Shown piece after piece: positions 33,299-42,213 of a stretch of 64,000 nt of DNA. Both the position numbers and the translations under genes were made by a program. Within the stretch, counting starts at the first letter, position 1; each line of letters opens with the position of its first letter. The notes beneath the pieces are model-generated. The model searched no databases and was not told the origin of the DNA. It was given only the letters and a program-made list of their open reading frames with translations. This stretch comes from Acidimicrobiaceae bacterium (GTDB lineage Bacteria; Actinomycetota; Acidimicrobiia; Acidimicrobiales; UBA8190): contig PLXQ01000036.1 of the NCBI GenBank assembly GCA_003151475.1, positions 65,257-129,256 on the forward strand. Direction: 5' to 3'.

Positions 33299-33333
33299 GG
33301 GGCCGCACCCGCATTCTGGCAGGTGCGGACCCC
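33299..33333. terminator. GC-rich hairpin between binding-protein and transporter genes
   Basis: GGGGCCGCACC at 33299-33309 pairs with GGTGCGGACCCC at 33322-33333 with one bulged base, around a 12-base loop. It lies about 50 bases after the stop of the minus-strand binding-protein gene. It could lower expression of the downstream transporter relative to the binding protein, as is common in such operons, or stabilise the mRNA end. There is no U tract. Confidence 0.45.
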
Positions 33334-33384
33334 GTGCCGTCTGTTTGCGGTCGCCCCAGTGGATGCCGGCGACCTGTGAGTCTC

Positions 33385-34596
33385 CTAATGGATCCCGTAC
33401 TTGGTGCAGAGACTGGCAAAGGTTCCGGCACACATCGCCGAGGCCTTATCGAAGCCGTCCTTCACCACCGTTGACTGCATGTTGGCTGTCGTCACCCAGA
33501 CGGGCGTCAGAAGGATCGAAGGCACGGCAGTGTTCGCTGTCGTGTCCTGGGTCGTCCCGTTGACGAGAGCGGCTGGCGGTGTCTGCCCGGCGCGCAGGTA
33601 CAGGGCAAGAGCCACCGCCGCCTGGGCCTCGAGGTAGATCGGCTTGTACACCGATCCACACTGGTAACCGGACAGGACGTTCTGCATGCCTTGCAGCGTG
33701 GCGTCCTGGCCGGTCACAGGGACCTTCTTCGCAGGCACATTGGCCGACTTGAGCGCTGAGATCACCGCGTTGCCCAGCCCGTCGTTGGCCGAGACCACGG
33801 CGTTGATGCTCGGGTGGGCCGTGTACTGCTGCTGGAAGATCGTCAGCGCCTGTTGGTTGTCCCAAGCCGGTACGGCCTGCTCACCGACCTTCGTGTACTT
33901 GCCACTCGTGAACAACGGCGAAAGCACTTGGTTGTACCCCTTGGCGAACAACGTCGCATTGTTATCGGTGGGTGAGCCGTCGAGCTCGAATACCTGGGGA
34001 TTGGACACCCCCCACGAGGCGATGCAGTCGACCGCACCCTGGCCGATCAGATTACCGACCTTGACGTTGTTGAAGCTCACGTAATAGCCACGGTTACCGC
34101 CGAGCGTAAGCCGGTCATAGTCGATGACCTTCACGCCGTGAGAGCTGGCGTAACTCTCGATGGCGGCACCCACCGTGGAGTCGAGGCCGTCCATCAAGAG
34201 TACGGTGGCGCCGTTCGTGATGTCCGCCTGCGCCTGGGTGAGCTCGGTGGAGGAACTACCTTGCGCATTGGTGATCGTGTAGTCATTCGAGGTGAGGCCC
34301 GCCTTCTCGAACGCCTGCTTCAAGTAGGGGGCGTCGAATTCCACATACCTCGCCGACGAGGCGGTGTCCGGGAGCAGAGCGCCGATCTTGCCCTTCCCAG
34401 ACTTCGCCAACGACGTAAGCGAGCTCATGACCGAAAAGCTGCTGGTGAACGACGTTGCCGAAAGATTCGACGGGCCCTTGCCGGCCGCGGTTGTCGAACT
34501 CGACGTATTCGGCGAGCTACCGCAGGCGGCTGCGGTCACACCGACGACCAAGACGAGTGCCACGCCTCCTAGCTTGCTGAGTTTCAGGATCCGCAC
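33385..34596 (-). CDS. Xylose-type ABC sugar-binding lipoprotein (XylF-like)
   Basis: The 403-residue protein starts at GTG 34596 after a strong GGAGGAGG. It has a lipoprotein signal ending TAAACGSS and a Ser/Thr-rich linker. The periplasmic-binding fold follows, with IGALLPDTASSARYVEFDAP, VIDYDRLTLGG, YYVSFNNVKVG, VFELDGSPTDNNA and VPVTGQDATLQGMQNVLSG. The YDRL and YVSFDN-like motifs are characteristic of XylF. It delivers sugar to the fused ATPase-permease encoded downstream. No sugar-catabolic gene or ROK regulator is nearby. Confidence 0.88.
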   Translation of the reverse strand: MRILKLSKLGGVALVLVVGVTAAACGSSPNTSSSTTAAGKGPSNLSATSFTSSFSVMSSLTSLAKSGKGKIGALLPDTASSARYVEFDAPYLKQAFEKAGLTSNDYTITNAQGSSSTELTQAQADITNGATVLLMDGLDSTVGAAIESYASSHGVKVIDYDRLTLGGNRGYYVSFNNVKVGNLIGQGAVDCIASWGVSNPQVFELDGSPTDNNATLFAKGYNQVLSPLFTSGKYTKVGEQAVPAWDNQQALTIFQQQYTAHPSINAVVSANDGLGNAVISALKSANVPAKKVPVTGQDATLQGMQNVLSGYQCGSVYKPIYLEAQAAVALALYLRAGQTPPAALVNGTTQDTTANTAVPSILLTPVWVTTANMQSTVVKDGFDKASAMCAGTFASLCTKYGIH

Positions 34597-34938
34597 GGTA
34601 CCTCCTCCAACTCTGGTCCCCTCGGGGACTCCTATAGTTGCTGTTAGAACTCGGACCCAGGCGGGCCGTGCACCCAGCTTGCTGGGGACCAGCCAAGGCG
34701 TATAGGGCCGAACGGCCCCAATGCCCGGCGATGCTGCGCCGGGGAGTGACTGTTCCACCACAAGGCTCCGATGGTTCCTGGGTTCCAGACGTCAGAAACG
34801 GTCTCCGACAGAGCTCACGGCACCGGGCTCGGACCGAGACAATTCCCGACTGCACATGTCCACCGTCGTCGCGCCGGGCGGACGGCACGGCGCGTCCGGC
34901 AACTCGGCGCCGATCACCACATGCCCTCGACCTCTCCA
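34597..34938. other. Upstream region of the sugar transporter operon, no gene seen
   Basis: About 340 bases between the binding-protein start and the IS110 remnant. The promoter of the sugar operon must lie here, but no operator-like palindrome stood out by eye. Confidence 0.35.
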
Positions 34939-35385
34939 CGCGGATGAACGATTCGTCATCGAAGGCGTCCATCTCCGTGGGGCTCACGCGTTACTTGCAC
35001 AACCAGCGTGTTGCCGTCATCGAGGTGAGTTGCCCCAACCGCCAACAGCGGCGCACGCACGGAAAGTCAGACCCAGTCGATGCCGTGGCCGCCGCCCGAG
35101 CGACGCAGTCGGGAGAGGCTTCCGCTCAGCCCAAGAGGCGGACGGGAAATGTCGAGGCTATCCGGGCTCTGCGTGTCGTTCGGCACTCGGCTGCCCACAG
35201 CCGCATCGACTCCGTCAACCAGATGCGGGCCCTGTTGGTCACCGGTCCTGAGCAACTGCGCGAGTCGTTTCGCGACTCCACCATCTGGACCATGGTGACC
35301 GCAGCATCCAAACTCCGCCCTGGTGACCCGACGACGGTGATCGGCGCCGCCAAGTTCGCGACGATCCGGTCAGCGACCCTTTCCA
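34939..35385 (+). mobile_element. Remnant of an IS110-family transposase
   Basis: The segment encodes part of the DEDD domain of an IS110 transposase: RFVIEG in one frame, then LTRYLHNQRVAVIEV, HGKSDPVDAVAAARA, VEAIRALRVVRHSA and NQMRALLVTGPEQLRE after a one-base frame change near 34978. The N-terminal first Asp region and the whole C-terminal Tnp_20 domain are absent, and no terminal repeats are visible. The fragment runs into the 3' end of the PEP synthase-like gene, which is on the other strand. Confidence 0.75.
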
Positions 35386-37694
35386 CGGTGATGGGAGGTT
35401 CGACCTGTCGGCAACCCCACGTGTCCCTCCTTGCGGCCCGGGACCGTCGATTCCAGGAGCAAGCGCCATTCGGCCTCGGCCACAGACCTCCGGACCGCGT
35501 CCACGGCATCGGGGTTCACCGACACCGAGGTGATACCGAGGCGCACCAGGTGCTCAGCGAATTCCGGTCGGTTCGAAGGAGCCTGGCCGCACAGCGAAGA
35601 GGTGATCCCCGATGTCCGACACCCCTCGATAATCCTCGCGATGGCGTCGAGGACGGCGGGATCGGCCTCGTCAAAGAGCTCGGCGCAGACCTGCGAGTCC
35701 CGATCGACACCCAGCATCAGCTGCGTGAGGTCGTTGCTGCCGATTGACACCCCGGCAATGCCCATGGCGGCGTATTCGGGGATCCAGAAGGCGACTGACG
35801 GCACCTCCGCCATGGCCCACACCGGCAGCGCTCCGGACACTGGGCTCGTCTCTATCACCTGGAGGCAAGCCTCCAGCTCCCAGGCGGTTCGGACGAAGGG
35901 GATCATGAGCGCAAGGTTGGGCGACTCCTCCAGCACCTTTGCCAGCATGGCGAGCTCGAGGCGGAACAGATCCGGCTCGCGCACGTACCGGTAACAGCCG
36001 CGATACCCGATCATTGGGTTCTCCTCCGGCGGTTCGAACCGCTCACCGCCTTCGAGGTTGCGAAACTCGTTGGTCCGGAAGTCGATGCTTCTGTACACGA
36101 CGGGCCGTGGCTCGAAAGCCTTCGTGATTCGCAGCAATGACGCCGCCATGCTCTCGACGAAGGTCTTCTCGTCTCCCCGCTCGAGTAACAATCGAGGATG
36201 GACGCCACCGAGAGCGTCGGTCACCATGAATTCCGCACGTAGCAGGCCCACGCCGTCGACGGGCATGGCCGCCACCTCTTCGGCGTGCTCGGCGAACGCC
36301 AGATTCACATAGATCCGGGTGGCGAGCGGCTGTGAACCACGCGAGACGGGAGCCGTTGGAGTGCGAACCATGGCCCCGGCCTCTGGGACAGAGGCGGCAC
36401 CCTCGGTGACCGTACCCCGAGCGCCGTCGACCGTGACGATCTCGCCATCGCGCAGCACCGTGGTGGCATTACGGGCCCCCACCACGCAGGGGACCCCGAG
36501 TTCCCGGGCCACGATGGCGGCGTGACATGTCATGCCCCCTCCGTCGGTAACGAGCGCCGCCGCTCGACGGATGGTGGGCACCCAGTCCGGACTCGTCATG
36601 GGCGCCACCAGGATCTCGCCCGCCACCAGGTGTTCGCCCTCGTCGGGAGATTGCAGCACCCGCACCGCTCCTGAGGCACGACCCGACGACGCCGCCAGCC
36701 CCTGGACGAGCACGTGGCTCACCTCGGAGACCGCCTCCTCCTGCCCGCCACCCACAGCCGTAATGGGCCGGGACTGCACGAGCACCGTCCGATCTCCGGC
36801 CATGGCCCATTCCGTGTCCTGGGGGGCGCCGTAGTGGGCCTCCACGGCCAGCCCGAGCCGCCCCAGTTCCAGTATCTCCTCGTCGGTCAGGACCCGGCGG
36901 CTGCCGTCTCCGGGGCTGAGTTCGACGCGCCGATCAGCGCCGTCGGGCCCGCGCACGATCTCGAACGACTGGGACCCGACACGGACCTGAAGCAGCCGCG
37001 GCCCCTCTTTGTCCACCACATAGGTGTCGGGCTCGACCTGGCCGCTGACCACGACTTCTCCCTGCCCGAAGGCAGCCTCAATGACGATACGGCGGCTATC
37101 GCCGGTAGAGGGATCGACGGTGAACATCACCCCGGCCCGCTCCGAAGGAATCATCTCCTGCACGATGACGGCGATCGTGGGCTCGTCGACGAGCTCCTTG
37201 CTGGCGCGGTACGAGATCGAGCGAGCGCCGTAAAGAGAGGCCCAGCAATCAACGATGCGTCTCATCAGCTCATCGTCACCGGCGACGTTGGTGAAGGTGG
37301 CGTTCATCCCCGCGAACGACGTGCCCTCGGCGTCCTCGCCGATGCCCGACGAGCGCACCGCCACACGGGTGCCCTGACCCAGGCGGTGGTAGGCGCCGAG
37401 CACAGACGACGCCACGTCCTCAGATACCGCCACGCCTCGCACGAGGTCCTGCGCCTCGGCCGCCAGACGATCGAGGTCGGCCGGGCCGGCGAGTCGCGAT
37501 TCGGTGAGGACGGCCGCCAGGCGATCTCGCACGCCGGCCCGCCCGACGGCGTCGAGGTAGGCCTCGCCGGTGATGACAAACCCCGGTGGGACCGGTAGCC
37601 CACCCGCAGTCAGTTCTCCCAGGTTGGCGCCCTTGCCCCCGACCGAAGGCGCGTCGTCAAGCCGGATGCTGTCAAACCAACGAATTGGTTCCAC
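35370..37694 (-). CDS. PEP synthase / PPDK-like phosphotransferase
   Basis: The 774-residue protein has the three-domain PEP-utilising layout. The N-terminal ATP-grasp has [20 protein letters not shown] and [21 protein letters not shown]. The swivelling phosphohistidine domain has [16 protein letters not shown] (usually TSHAA). The C-terminal PEP-binding TIM barrel has [30 protein letters not shown] and the catalytic Cys of [10 protein letters not shown]. It should interconvert pyruvate and PEP using ATP. GTG 37694 is preferred, with GAGAGGGG upstream. A DevR-like box lies about 75 bases upstream. PEP synthases of this type are often induced in energy-limited or anaerobic cells. Confidence 0.88.
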   Translation of the reverse strand: MEPIRWFDSIRLDDAPSVGGKGANLGELTAGGLPVPPGFVITGEAYLDAVGRAGVRDRLAAVLTESRLAGPADLDRLAAEAQDLVRGVAVSEDVASSVLGAYHRLGQGTRVAVRSSGIGEDAEGTSFAGMNATFTNVAGDDELMRRIVDCWASLYGARSISYRASKELVDEPTIAVIVQEMIPSERAGVMFTVDPSTGDSRRIVIEAAFGQGEVVVSGQVEPDTYVVDKEGPRLLQVRVGSQSFEIVRGPDGADRRVELSPGDGSRRVLTDEEILELGRLGLAVEAHYGAPQDTEWAMAGDRTVLVQSRPITAVGGGQEEAVSEVSHVLVQGLAASSGRASGAVRVLQSPDEGEHLVAGEILVAPMTSPDWVPTIRRAAALVTDGGGMTCHAAIVARELGVPCVVGARNATTVLRDGEIVTVDGARGTVTEGAASVPEAGAMVRTPTAPVSRGSQPLATRIYVNLAFAEHAEEVAAMPVDGVGLLRAEFMVTDALGGVHPRLLLERGDEKTFVESMAASLLRITKAFEPRPVVYRSIDFRTNEFRNLEGGERFEPPEENPMIGYRGCYRYVREPDLFRLELAMLAKVLEESPNLALMIPFVRTAWELEACLQVIETSPVSGALPVWAMAEVPSVAFWIPEYAAMGIAGVSIGSNDLTQLMLGVDRDSQVCAELFDEADPAVLDAIARIIEGCRTSGITSSLCGQAPSNRPEFAEHLVRLGITSVSVNPDAVDAVRRSVAEAEWRLLLESTVPGRKEGHVGLPTGRTSHHRGKGR

Positions 37695-38256
37695 GTCATT
37701 GCCCCTCTCTGCGGACACCCTTGGCGCCCCTTCTGTCGATGATCGCCCATGCCCGTCCTCGCCGGTAGGGCCCAATGTCACCGACGGAGACCCGCTCTCA
37801 TCGAGGTGTCGACGCCCGGGCCGAGAACCTGCGCCTGGATCTCGCTCCGGCCGAATTGCGGGCCCAAAACGGTGCGTGAAACAGTCGCCGGCGAGAAAGG
37901 CCGCCTCAGGAAGAACCCCGGTTCCTCAGAGAGGTCGTGGCACGGGGGACCACGGCCGATGGCGTTCTCGCCGCGACGATGGGCCTGTGCCCGGGAATCA
38001 TGCTCGAGCACGCCGGTCATGGCGCCGACGATCAGCCGTATCGGCGCGCCCACCTCGGTCAGCCTTGGCTCGGCCGCAACTATGAGGGCTCTCCGGCGGA
38101 TCAGCAGGGCCGGATGCCTTCGAAGCCGGCTGTGAGTGGATCACAACGAGGCGGCAGACGGTGACGACCGCTTGCGTCGATCGACCGAACGTCACAATCG
38201 CTATGAGCCCCTCAACGCGCGAGGGTGGAGGGGCGAACAACGGAGGAAGGGACCAG
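37695..38256. other. Long divergent spacer with one candidate regulatory site
   Basis: About 560 bases between the PEP synthase start and the DinB start. Apart from the DevR-like box at 37767-37782 I see no coding frame with natural composition, no RNA and no repeat. Confidence 0.35.
37767..37782 (-). promoter_or_regulatory. DevR/DosR-like box upstream of PEP synthase gene
   Basis: On the minus strand the sequence is GGTGACATTGGGCCCT, resembling GGGAC-N(2-3)-GGCCC-type response elements seen before hypoxia and universal-stress genes in actinobacteria. Two or three positions differ from that form, so alone it is weak. Confidence 0.3.
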
Positions 38257-38763
38257 ATGACACACGGAGATCTGCTGGCGGACGCCTTCGGGCGAATCCG
38301 AGACACGGTGCACAGCGTGATCGACGGTTTGACGCCTGACGACATGACGTTCCGGCCAGATAGCCAGGCAAACTCAATCGCCTGGCTGGTGTGGCATCTG
38401 ACTCGGATTCAAGACGATCACATCGCAGACATCGCCGGTGCTGATCAGGTCTGGACGGCATCGGGCTGGGACCGACGATTCGGCCTGGGGTTCGATATCT
38501 CAGACACCGGCTACGACCATGAGCCCCGTCAGGTTGCCGCCGTCACCGCTGATTCGGAAACACTGCGCGGCTACCACGATGCAGTCCACGAGACAACACT
38601 TCAGTTCGTGCGCCAGGTTAGCGCCGCCGATCTTGACCGCATCGTGGACGAACGATGGGACCCACCCGTCACCATGGGCATCCGACTGGTAAGCATCATC
38701 AGCGACGATCTGCAGCACGCCGGTCAGGCTGCCTACGTCCGCGGGATCCTCGAGCGCAGGTGA
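38257..38763 (+). CDS. DinB-family (DUF664-like) thiol-dependent protein
   Basis: The 168-residue protein is a four-helix DinB bundle. Metal ligands are expected from WLVWHLTRIQDDHI (His near residue 48) and from the pair spaced late in the chain in DDLQHAGQAAYVRGIL, with D/H between. Relatives include mycothiol-dependent transferases and hydrolases; the reaction is not predictable. ATG 38257 follows a strong GGAGGAAGG. Confidence 0.85.
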   Translation: MTHGDLLADAFGRIRDTVHSVIDGLTPDDMTFRPDSQANSIAWLVWHLTRIQDDHIADIAGADQVWTASGWDRRFGLGFDISDTGYDHEPRQVAAVTADSETLRGYHDAVHETTLQFVRQVSAADLDRIVDERWDPPVTMGIRLVSIISDDLQHAGQAAYVRGILERR

Positions 38764-39169
38764 CGGTCTCCGTCCGGTTTGGACAGAGGGCGGTGTCGCG
38801 CGCTCATGCCCTACCAATCCTTGACCGACAGGTCTCCGCAGACGCGCCGCCCGTTGCCCCAGACGGATCCCCCTGTTCGCCGCGAGCAGTCCACAGACGA
38901 TCTTGATGTCGAACCTGTCTTCCCGTTCTGACCGAGCGGTCCGCAATCTCGCCGAAGGACAAGTGAGAGGGTGATGCAGTCGACGGCCACTCGACCAGCG
39001 AAGTGCTTCGCGGACGCCTCGCACGACAACGACTCATTCGTCCACGCCCGCCACGCCGGCGGCGAGGGACTTTGCGGTGCCTAGCGTGAAAGAACGGTGA
39101 TAGCGCCACGAACAACGACCATCAGGCTCTTGTGCGCTTGTTGGAGGGCCACGATAAGGAGGTGCGGCC
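38764..39169. other. Spacer without a recognised gene, holding a DevR-like site
   Basis: About 400 bases after the DinB gene. Minus-strand open frames exist but have no recognisable domain or ribosome site. The only notable element is GGGACTTTGCGGTGCC at 39066. Confidence 0.35.
39066..39081 (+). promoter_or_regulatory. DevR/DosR-like box
   Basis: GGGACTTTGCGGTGCC keeps the GGGACTTT left half of DosR boxes and a G-rich right half. It lies 104 bases before the TTG-started small gene at 39170. Confidence 0.35.
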
Positions 39170-39517
39170 TTGCCTGAGCGAGTGACCGGACAGACAAGCA
39201 GGTCGGCGCCGCGGGAGGCAGCGACCTCGGCTCGGCGATCGGCCGACAGCGGGCACACACCGCGTGCGAACGCCAACGGAGTGCGCGCACCGGCGGAGAT
39301 CGTGGGGCGGCCCGCGGTGGTAAGCTCGTCGACGCAGGTCACCGTGGCATTCCCCTTCTCCACCATCAAGATCCAGCACGGCGAATCTCTCGTCGAGCTG
39401 GCCTCGCTGGTGGGCCGGTTGGCCCGGGCACCCAACGAACGGGGCCCGACGGCCGAGCGGGCCGACATCGTCGCCAACGTTGAGGCTCTCACCGAGCGCG
39501 TGCGAAGCGAACACTGA
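39170..39517 (+). CDS. Hypothetical protein, 115 residues
   Basis: The start is TTG 39170, placed six bases after a strong AAGGAGGTG, which is the main reason to accept the gene. The N-terminal 40 residues are Arg/Ser/Ala-rich. The C-terminal part (VTVAFPFSTIKIQHGESLVE and LASLVGRLARA) looks like an ordered alpha/beta segment. I do not recognise a family. A DevR-like box is upstream and a broken flavodoxin gene follows. Confidence 0.45.
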   Translation: MPERVTGQTSRSAPREAATSARRSADSGHTPRANANGVRAPAEIVGRPAVVSSSTQVTVAFPFSTIKIQHGESLVELASLVGRLARAPNERGPTAERADIVANVEALTERVRSEH

Positions 39518-39680
39518 TCGTTGGCGAGAGGCGTCATGGCCGTCTCAGAGGTGCACAGGACAAGGCAAGCGGCGGGTCGGGCTTCGGATACTGACCGGGA
39601 AAGATCAGCCCCGACGTCGCGCCACCCGTCTGACCTCGGCGTCGGCGCGACCGGCGCTTGACCACGTCTCACGCTCACAC

Positions 39681-39696
39681 GTGACCTTCGGCCCTG
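39681..39696 (+). promoter_or_regulatory. DevR/DosR-like box before the flavodoxin remnant
   Basis: GTGACCTTCGGCCCTG differs at one position from the GGGACCTTCGGCCCT form found before universal-stress genes in many actinobacteria. It lies 60 bases before the ATG of the broken flavodoxin gene, a normal promoter-operator distance. Confidence 0.5.
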
Positions 39697-39755
39697 TCGC
39701 CTCCGGCATCGTTGTGGGACGGTGACAGCGTGAAACAACCGCAGGAGGAATCGCC

Positions 39756-40240
39756 ATGCGAGTTGTCGTCGTCTATGAGTCAATGTTCGGAAGCACACAC
39801 CAGATCGCCACGGCGATCGCCGAGGGGTTCTGACGACCGACGTGAAGGTGGTCGCCGTCGCCGATGCCGACCAGAACGTCCTCGACGGTGTTGACCTCGT
39901 CGTCGTCGTCGGCCCGACGCACGCGTGGAGCATGTCTCGGGCCCGCACCCGTATAGGCGCCCCGAATTATGCCCGCAATCCCGGGAGTGGCCTCGTCGTC
40001 GAACCGGGCGCCGCCACGGGGCCGGGCGTTCGGGAATGGCTCGGATCCATCGGGCAGGTCCGGGGAAACGCCGCCGCCTTCGACACTCGCATCAAGGCCC
40101 CTGCGATCTTCACGGGGCGGGCCTCGAAGGCAATCGGCCGCCTACTCTCGCGCCACGGATTCGCTGTCGTGGCGAACCGGCGACCTGCTGGTTGCAAATG
40201 TCGATGCGAGTGGGCGCTGCACGGCGAGCTCCGTCGCAGG
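39756..40240 (+). pseudogene. Frameshifted flavodoxin-domain protein
   Basis: ATG 39756 has an excellent GCAGGAGGA site and encodes MRVVVVYESMFGSTHQIATA, the phosphate-binding loop of a flavodoxin, then meets a stop 25 codons in. The next frame continues VKVVAVADADQNVLDGVDLV, VVVGPTHAWSMSRARTR, PGVREWLGSIGQ, KAPAIFTGRASKAIGRLLS and RHGFAVVA, and a third frame carries DLLVANVDASGR. At least two frameshifts break what would be a protein of about 165 residues. The intact start signals and high residual similarity suggest recent inactivation. Confidence 0.75.
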
Positions 40241-40644
40241 TCGGTGCGGTGTTCCTGGTCAAACCTCTCGTTGGGCTCGTTTTTCGAGCACCGTTGCGAC
40301 GAACTGCGACGCGGTGACTCGTAATTGTTCGGACGGGTGTTGGCATGACGCTTCGTTTCCCCGAGTCGCCAGGGGTGACGGCGGGGTAGTGGCTCAGAAA
40401 TGGAATAAGTGTTTCACTTATGAGATGAGATGGTATGACCGGCGCGTGGACTTTCTTCATCCCGTCGAAGCAGTCATCCCGGGTGCTCAAGGGAAGCTCC
40501 TCGCAGTCTTCGCCGAGACCTCGACCGCCCTCAGCGTTCGATCCCGGGTTCGACCGCTCGCAACGACGGCTCGGTCTCGCCCCAGCTCCTGTCGAGGAAC
40601 GCCTGAACGAGGTCATCAGCAGTCAATGTCCCGAGGAGGAATAC

Positions 40645-41040
40645 ATGCCTGAGTTCCCGACAATTACCCATGTGGCGCTGACAGTCAGCGATCTCAACCG
40701 CAGCGTCCCGTGGTATGAGCGACTGTTCGACGCGAAGCCGGTCCTGGACGAAGACACTGGCCCATTTCGCCACGTGGTCTGGCTCGTCGGAGGTCAGACT
40801 CTTGTCGGTCTTCACCAATTCCCCGACCCGGCTGACACCCTTCCGTTCAATGAACGGCACGTGGGCCTGGACCACCTGGCTTTTGCCTGCCGCGATCGAG
40901 CGGATCTCGATCAGTGGAAGGTCTATCTGGACGAACTTGGCATCGCCAATGGGGGCGTCGTCAATGCTCCCTATGGATCGGGGTTGTCCTTCCGTGATCT
41001 AGACAACATCGCCCTCGAGTTCTTCGCGCCGCCTTCGTAA
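40645..41040 (+). CDS. VOC-superfamily (glyoxalase-like) protein
   Basis: The 131-residue protein is one VOC metalloenzyme fold: ITHVALTVSDLNRSVPWYER with the first His, HVVWLVGGQTLVGLHQF, HVGLDHLAFACRDRADLDQW and ISFRDLDNIALEFFAPP-like SFRDLDNIALEFF with the last Glu. It may be a dioxygenase, lyase or resistance protein; ligands for a divalent metal are in place. ATG 40645 follows GAGGAGG. Nothing adjacent indicates a substrate. Confidence 0.85.
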   Translation: MPEFPTITHVALTVSDLNRSVPWYERLFDAKPVLDEDTGPFRHVVWLVGGQTLVGLHQFPDPADTLPFNERHVGLDHLAFACRDRADLDQWKVYLDELGIANGGVVNAPYGSGLSFRDLDNIALEFFAPPS

Positions 41041-41135
41041 ACAAGATCAGGGATCACCCACATAATGCCTGCGGTCTCAACCGTTCGACGACTGAGAGGC
41101 ATCGCTCTCCTGTCGGGGTAAGTGGAGTTGACTGT

Positions 41136-41563
41136 GTGGAGGTAATGGGACGTTACTTAAACCACTCTGACCAGGGAAAATGTCTCCGGAACCTCCTGGA
41201 AATGGTCCCAACTGGGTCCCAAACGGCCAAAACTCGAACCCCAAGACGGGTCTGCCGGCGACTTGAACCGGCCAAGGTGGACGAGCTGATCCAGGGCTAC
41301 GCAGAAGGAGTGCCGATGGACGAATTGGCGGCCCGGTTTCAGATTGACCAGAGCACCGTCCAAAGACACGCTCGACGCCATGATCTCGCCCGTCGGTCTC
41401 CCCGATTAGGCCAAACCAGACCGAGGAAGCAGTTCGGCTCAATCTGTCTGGTCAGTCTCTTGCCAAGCTTTCCGATCAATTTGGTGTTGCGACCGACACT
41501 GTGGCACTTGCCTTACGAAGAGCCGGGGTTACGCTACGAGCACGACGAGGGTGGAACGCATGA
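41136..41563 (+). pseudogene. Frameshifted double helix-turn-helix protein (paralogue of 59936-60295)
   Basis: The first frame encodes RRLEPAKVDELIQGYAEGVP and MDELAARFQIDQSTVQRHA, one helix-turn-helix. After a frame change near 41405 the second continues EEAVRLNLSGQSLAKLSDQF, GVATDTVALALRRAGV and RARRGWNA, ending at TGA 41561-41563. This second part is another helix-turn-helix. The intact gene at 59936-60295 has the same two-part layout and the same RRGW end, and the 50 bases upstream are also alike. The family resembles Hin/recombinase-type HTH proteins linked to mobile DNA. Confidence 0.65.
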
Positions 41564-41700
41564 CTCGGCATACCGCTGACCGCCGGTGGACATCGTTACG
41601 AACCCGCTATTGATTCAAGCCAGGCAGTCCCCCAAACAGCGCGTGATGCTGCTAGCCTAAGTTCACGCATGTACGGGCTGGAAACTGTTCCACATGTGAG

Positions 41701-42105
41701 TCAGTGACGACTGGCCTTGCCGCGGTGCTTCCTTTCGCTTCCGATCTCCTCCCTAGGGCTCTGCGGGCTGCGCTCAGATAGTTCGAGCTCAGTCAGAAGG
41801 GCGCGGGTCTCGTCGAGGGACGAGGTGAGAATCCGACGTGCGACATCGAGCAGATCGAAGATCATGGGGTTTCCGACCGAGTACAGGACGCTCGTGCCTT
41901 CCTTGCGAGCCTGGACGAGATTGGCCCGCCGCAGCACGGCGAGCTGCTGCGACAAGTGTGAGGCCTCAATGCCCACGGCCGGGACCAGGTCGCTGACGGT
42001 GCGTTCCCCGTCACGAAGCACCTCGAGGACACGAATCCGTGCCGGGTGGCCGAGTGTCTTGAAGAACTCGGCCTTAACTTGGTAGATGGGAGTCGTCACG
42101 AACAT
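41701..42105 (-). CDS. ArsR-family regulator, Rv0081-like
   Basis: The 134-residue protein is a winged-helix ArsR regulator: YQVKAEFFKTLGHPARIRVL, VSDLVPAVGIEASHLSQQLA and VLRRANLVQARKEGTSVLYS. There is no metal-binding CxC motif in the recognition region. It closely resembles M. tuberculosis Rv0081, a hypoxia-network regulator that precedes the Rv0082-Rv0087 operon. Here it sits 109 bases downstream of the equivalent operon, on the same strand, with a DosR-like box 57 bases before its start. ATG 42105 is preferred; the frame is open to 42204. Confidence 0.85.
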   Translation of the reverse strand: MFVTTPIYQVKAEFFKTLGHPARIRVLEVLRDGERTVSDLVPAVGIEASHLSQQLAVLRRANLVQARKEGTSVLYSVGNPMIFDLLDVARRILTSSLDETRALLTELELSERSPQSPREEIGSERKHRGKASRH

Positions 42106-42161
42106 TTCTCGATTCTCGGCTTGACATGTCTGGCGTTGGTAAGGACGCGGCGCCCGGACGT

Positions 42162-42177
42162 GGGACCTAAAGTCTAA
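42162..42177 (-). promoter_or_regulatory. DosR-like box upstream of the ArsR gene
   Basis: GGGACCTAAAGTCTAA on the plus strand is close to the inverted-repeat DosR consensus GGGACTNNNGTCCC, keeping GGGAC and AGTC half-sites around TAA. It lies between the last gene of the hydrogenase-like operon and the Rv0081-like gene. Rv0081 itself belongs to the DosR regulon, which makes the placement notable. Confidence 0.5.
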
Positions 42178-42213
42178 CGGAATGATGAGATTGTCAGATG
42201 TCACATTGGCTCC

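Noticed and set aside
34638..35747. A long plus-strand open frame of 369 codons
   Set aside because: Only the middle part is IS110-like; the ends are antisense to the sugar-binding protein and PEP synthase genes. It is treated as a remnant, not as one gene.
39034..39948. A 304-codon minus-strand frame
   Set aside because: It has no domain, is Arg/Ser/Thr-rich and is antisense to the hypothetical gene and flavodoxin remnant that have good ribosome sites.
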